Shown here piece after piece: positions 54,494-58,000 of a stretch of DNA of 58,000 nt. The notes under the pieces were generated by a model, which was not told the DNA's origin, made no database searches, and saw only the letters and a list, made by a program, of their open reading frames with translations. Numbering within the stretch: position 1 is the first letter of the stretch; each line of letters starts with the position of its first letter. The position numbers and the translations under genes are program-made. The stretch is from Adiantum capillus-veneris (Eukaryota > Streptophyta > Polypodiopsida > Polypodiales > Pteridaceae), in NCBI GenBank assembly GCA_014529385.2, contig CM043964.1, forward strand, positions 1,096,997-1,154,996, in the 5' to 3' direction.

Positions 54494-55023
54494 GAATGAC
54501 TCGCAAAAAAACACGAAGTCGAAGCTTCTCTCAATGAGACTGTCAAGGCGGCTCAGCCAGAAGCCAATGCAGCAGCGCATCAGAAGATCGACAGTGAAAT
54601 CCAAGTAGCCTTGCAAGAATGCCGCCTACAAGAATCGCTTGCCCTCAAGATTAGATTTGGAGAACTCTCCTCACCATGGTGCACCGAGGAGGACACTCTC
54701 TCATTAAGAACACCCTTGGAGAAGCCATCACCAAGCTCAATGACACTCTTCAACCAATCAACATCGAGCCTGACACTCTCTCTTAAATCGACAACACGCA
54801 TAGGCGTGTACCACTTGGCCAATGCATCCTCACTTTCAAAAACAAAGAAGAACGGAAAAGGTTGCTACGCCAATCCTACCGCCTCAAGGGGACAAAGCTT
54901 TCGATTGCCAAGGAATTGACTACAAACCAACTCAAGCATAAAGCAAGAGAGCTCAAGAAGATGTATGAAGCTCGTAAACGAGGTAAATGGACAGTCTACC
55001 GTGGTGGTAAAGCCATCATTTAG
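54494..55023 (+). pseudogene. LINE ORF1, C-terminal part
   Basis: Continues the ORF1 of 37491-37771 after element E. After several shifts it reads GEAITKLNDTLQPINIEPDT, LGQCILTFKNKEERKRLLRQ, SYRLKGTKLSIAKELTTNQL, KHKARELKKMYEARKRGKWT and VYRGGKAII, stopping at TAG 55021-55023. The R-G-x-K-W-x-V-Y-R-G-G-K ending and the 'LKGTKLSIAKELT' segment resemble the RRM-type RNA-binding part of LINE ORF1 proteins. Confidence 0.7.
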
Positions 55024-55223
55024 GAGTTTTGAACTCCCAAGCCAGCTCCCCTCCACCTGACACTGCTTAGGTTTTGATTTTGATCTTGTTCCTACCCTTT
55101 TTCCTCCCCCTTTAATGGACCCTCGGTCCCTAACTGGTATGTATCTAACGCCTCCACCCCACAAGAACGGATGTAATGTTTTTTTTTGGTCCCATAGGTC
55201 ATACTGACCTCCGTGAACGATAA

Positions 55224-55228
<5 letters not shown>
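55024..55228 (+). other. LINE 3' flank leading into a CT tract
   Basis: Non-coding, with a T run (55178-55186) and the end ACGATAATTAAATCTCTCT. The ORF1-bearing LINE may end in a (TC)n tail here instead of a poly(A) tract, with ORF2 deleted. This is inference. Confidence 0.35.

Positions 55229-55277
<49 letters not shown>
55229..55277. repeat. (TC)n microsatellite
   Basis: About 49 bp of TC. Followed by ATCGAATGGATGCC, similar to sequences beside the next tract and at 19741. Confidence 0.96.
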
Positions 55278-55281
<4 letters not shown>

Positions 55282-55427
55282 GAATGGATGCCTAAAACCA
55301 TCACTATGAAGAGGAAGAATTATGTATGCATTAAAAGTACTGAGAAAGGATGTACCGATGTAGGTCTCTCTCTCTCCTCGTCGAATAGATCTTTAAGGTC
55401 TCTTGGGATAGTTTCATACTCCTCCTC

Positions 55428-55985
<558 letters not shown>

Positions 55986-56004
55986 GGTACGACAACAGAA
56001 TGAG

Positions 56005-56700
56005 GTGATTTCACGTCAAAATGAAGATATCAAAAACCTGACACTACGCAACCAAGAGTTGGATCATACCATTGCACTGCAAGCTCTGAAGCTTCAGCAA
56101 CACGAAGACACCTTGAAAATGTTGCAAACTCAAGTGTTGGAACAAGGAAGTCACTTAACACAGGTCACCAATAATGTAACCGATGCACCCGAGGGGTCTC
56201 CTCCATCTTGGGCACAGATAGTGAAACAAGAGAGGACCATGGGACACAAGACAGGAGAGATGTATACGTATGAGAGTATGTATACGCATGAGGATCTAAA
56301 GAATAGAAGGAAAGGGAGAAAAGATCCCAAAACATTGTGATACGAGGCATGCCAGAACCTGAGAGGGAAACAGTCATGTCATTGAACGTAGATGTTACCA
56401 CCTTGTCAGCAAAAAAGCTTGATATGCAAGATGCAGGGGTATATGGGGCACATAGAGTGGGCCAGAAGAAGACTGATGCTCATAGGCAGTTGTATGCACA
56501 ATGTTGGATGCTCGCAAAAGGACCATAATTTTGGAAACTGCACGCTTCTACTTGAAAGGCACTCAATACTATGTGAGTGAAGATAGAACACCAACACAAC
56601 AGGCAGCAAGAAGGAAAGCATATGAGGAACGCCTCAAGGAGAAAAAACCAACATCACCGCCTAAAAATGCATAGGGGCACGCGACCCATGGGATCACGAC
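56005..56700 (+). pseudogene. LINE ORF1 (coiled coil plus RNA-binding region)
   Basis: 56005-56340: QNEDIKNLTLRNQELDHTIA, LQALKLQQHEDTLKMLQTQV and LTQVTNNVTDAPEGSPPSWA, a leucine-spaced coiled coil followed by the P-S-W-A segment seen in plant LINE ORF1 proteins. After a shift, 56337-56528: IRGMPEPERETVMSLNVDVT, AHRVGQKKTDAHRQ, then in another frame ARFYLKGTQYYVSEDRTPTQ, AARRKAYEERLKEKKPTSPP. These fit an RRM-like core. Several frameshifts. Confidence 0.7.
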
Positions 56701-56724
56701 CATATAGGTTACAAGTTGAAATTG

Positions 56725-57770
56725 TAGAGGTTTCCCATGGCATAAGGGAGAAGGGCTGGTGGATATTCTATCACAAGCTGACATACTCTTCCTATTGGAA
56801 ACATGGGAACAAAACACATGCAAGCTGCCGGACATTAGTGGATATATCAAGCACTCCGTATGGTGGAATGGTACCAAAATGCGAGGACAAGGAGATGTAG
56901 CTGTAATGTATAAGGAAGAGCTTCAAAAGATGGTTAAGGTATGCAAGATTGATGACCATAAGAGCTATATATGGGTTAAGGTTTGCTCATCAAAAGGATT
57001 GATCTTGGTCGCAGGATGCTATATCCCGCATGGAGAGTCACCTTTTATGACACAAACCAGCTATCCAAAAATGACCCCTTTGCTGACCTATGTACAGACA
57101 TTGCAATGTATGCACAAGAGGGAGCAGTTGTCCTTCTTGGGGATTTGAATGCCCGGATTGGAAACACACAAGTACAATTGACAGACCATTCACTTCACCC
57201 TGCGGATAAGAATGGGGAACTTATACTTGGTTCTATGTGGGATAGACGTTCAAGTGATAACATCATGAATGCACAGGGGTTAGCCATGAGAACTCAATGC
57301 AGCTTGTAGCCATGAATGGTGCGGATAAGTTCGTACACTCTGGATCATACACTTGCTACACGGCAAATCATGGGAGGAGTACAAATGATTATGCCTTGGT
57401 GAGATACGATGCATTGGACTTGGTCCATAGTTTTGAAGTGGGTAGCAGGCTACCAACCTCACACCATACACCAATCCATATAGGCCTACACATGCCCAGT
57501 ATGCCTATTGTCAACACAATGAATACACCGAATTGGTCATACAAAATGCAACTCACGAAGAAAGAGGACTATGCTAGTCTCTTAGATAGCTTACTGTTTG
57601 ACCGGAACATGCCTTGTGACATTGAAGAGACGTGGAAGATCTTCCGACATGCAATGGAGGAAGCGGCAAAAATTATTATGGGCAAGTATCAAACTGGTAA
57701 ACAGCCTAGGAAGGATTTACCTCATAATCTTTGGTTTGATGCAAATGCAAGGAGGCCAAACGTAAAATGA
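56725..57770 (+). pseudogene. LINE ORF2, APE-type endonuclease domain
   Basis: Fragments across three frames. ADILFLLETWEQNTCKLPDI and GDVAVMYKEELQKMVKVCKI (56759-56990). VVLLGDLNARIGNTQVQLTD (about 57125; the GDxN catalytic motif). Then 57297-57770: SGSYTCYTANHGRSTNDYAL, LPTSHHTPIHIGLHMP, where SHHTP corresponds to the SDHxP motif with D replaced by H, and LTKKEDYASLLDSLLFDRNM. The endonuclease nicks target DNA to prime insertion. It is frameshifted and inactive. A different LINE family from the 9-25 kb copies. Confidence 0.82.
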
Positions 57771-57774
57771 GAAG

Positions 57775-58000
57775 TGCTCTTTAAAGGAGGTGACCGCAAT
57801 TTGCTCACCAATTATCGCACCATCATGGTGAGCTCATGTATGGCAAAACTTTTTGGAAGCATTGTTGAGAAAGATCTTAGCACATGGGCTGAAAATAACG
57901 GGAAACGTGCCATTGGACAAGCAAGATTTAGAGCCTGTCACAGCACGATAGACAACCTTATCACAATCCGGATCTTGATGGATGAAGCCAGGCTAAAAGG
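57775..58000 (+). pseudogene. LINE ORF2 reverse transcriptase start (runs off window)
   Basis: FKGGDRNLLTNYRTIMVSSC, MAKLFGSIVEKDLSTWAENN, IGQARFRACHSTIDNLITIR. These are the opening RT motifs (NYR; STIDN). The normal linker of a few hundred residues between endonuclease and RT is absent, so an internal deletion joins them near 57770. The catalytic YADD lies beyond the window end. Confidence 0.85.

Overview
The window looks like a transposon-dense intergenic region of a land plant nuclear genome. Signs of this are LTR retrotransposons whose primer-binding sites match plant initiator-methionine tRNA (TGGTATCAGAGC), Ty1/copia, Ty3/gypsy and LINE-type coding remnants, short AG/GT-type introns, long CT and GT microsatellites, and one plant-type ELM2/SANT chromatin gene. 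I cannot name the species. No rRNA, tRNA, CRISPR or bacterial-style operon was seen.

Layout. 1-9 kb: AT-rich sequence with decayed reading frames. One (about 1.43-2.94 kb, +) keeps the active-site Q/D/H/CG signature of a Ulp1 (C48) cysteine peptidase and a clean 80-bp intron. There is also an exact 185-bp tandem duplication and a MITE-like inverted repeat near 7 kb. 9-17.3 kb: two copies of one LINE family in opposite orientation (9.1-10.5 kb +, 15.7-17.3 kb -). They flank a copia relic whose 5' half reads + and whose 3' half reads -. 18.1-19.3 kb (-): the only convincing host gene, an ELM2/SANT-type protein. 19.9-37.8 kb: a LINE split by a cascade of related LTR elements (A, B, C, D), followed by an inverted copia fragment, an inverted LTR piece and a LINE 3' end. 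37.5-55.0 kb: a LINE ORF1 split by a 16.7-kb Ty3/gypsy element (E, target duplication GAATG). E carries a copia element (G, duplication CCGCC) in its protease/RT region and an inverted non-autonomous relative (F, duplication GTTTT) in its 3' LTR. 55.2-58 kb: long CT microsatellites and the 5' part of another LINE (ORF1, APE endonuclease, start of RT), which runs off the window.

The most interesting system is the LTR family represented by A, B, C, D, E and F. All share LTRs of about 1.1-1.25 kb that begin with the palindrome TGTCACGTGACA, contain many GCGTTTT-type repeats, and carry two potential RNA hairpins. E is a decayed autonomous member with gag, protease, RT, RNase H, integrase and a chromodomain-like tail. 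A, B, C and F are short non-autonomous derivatives. In these the gag N-terminus is joined to a coiled-coil/His-Asp repeat region, then to a remnant of the integrase zinc-finger region and the same chromodomain-like tail, with protease, RT and RNase H removed. Several copies keep long open frames through this fusion, which suggests it is (or recently was) a real protein.

Insertion order from the sequence: LINE first, then A and B into it. C went into the gag of B (duplication TTTTC), and D into the 3' internal part of B. Separately, E went into a LINE ORF1, then G and F into E. Most coding units are broken by stops or frameshifts, so apart from the ELM2/SANT gene they should be read as pseudogenes.
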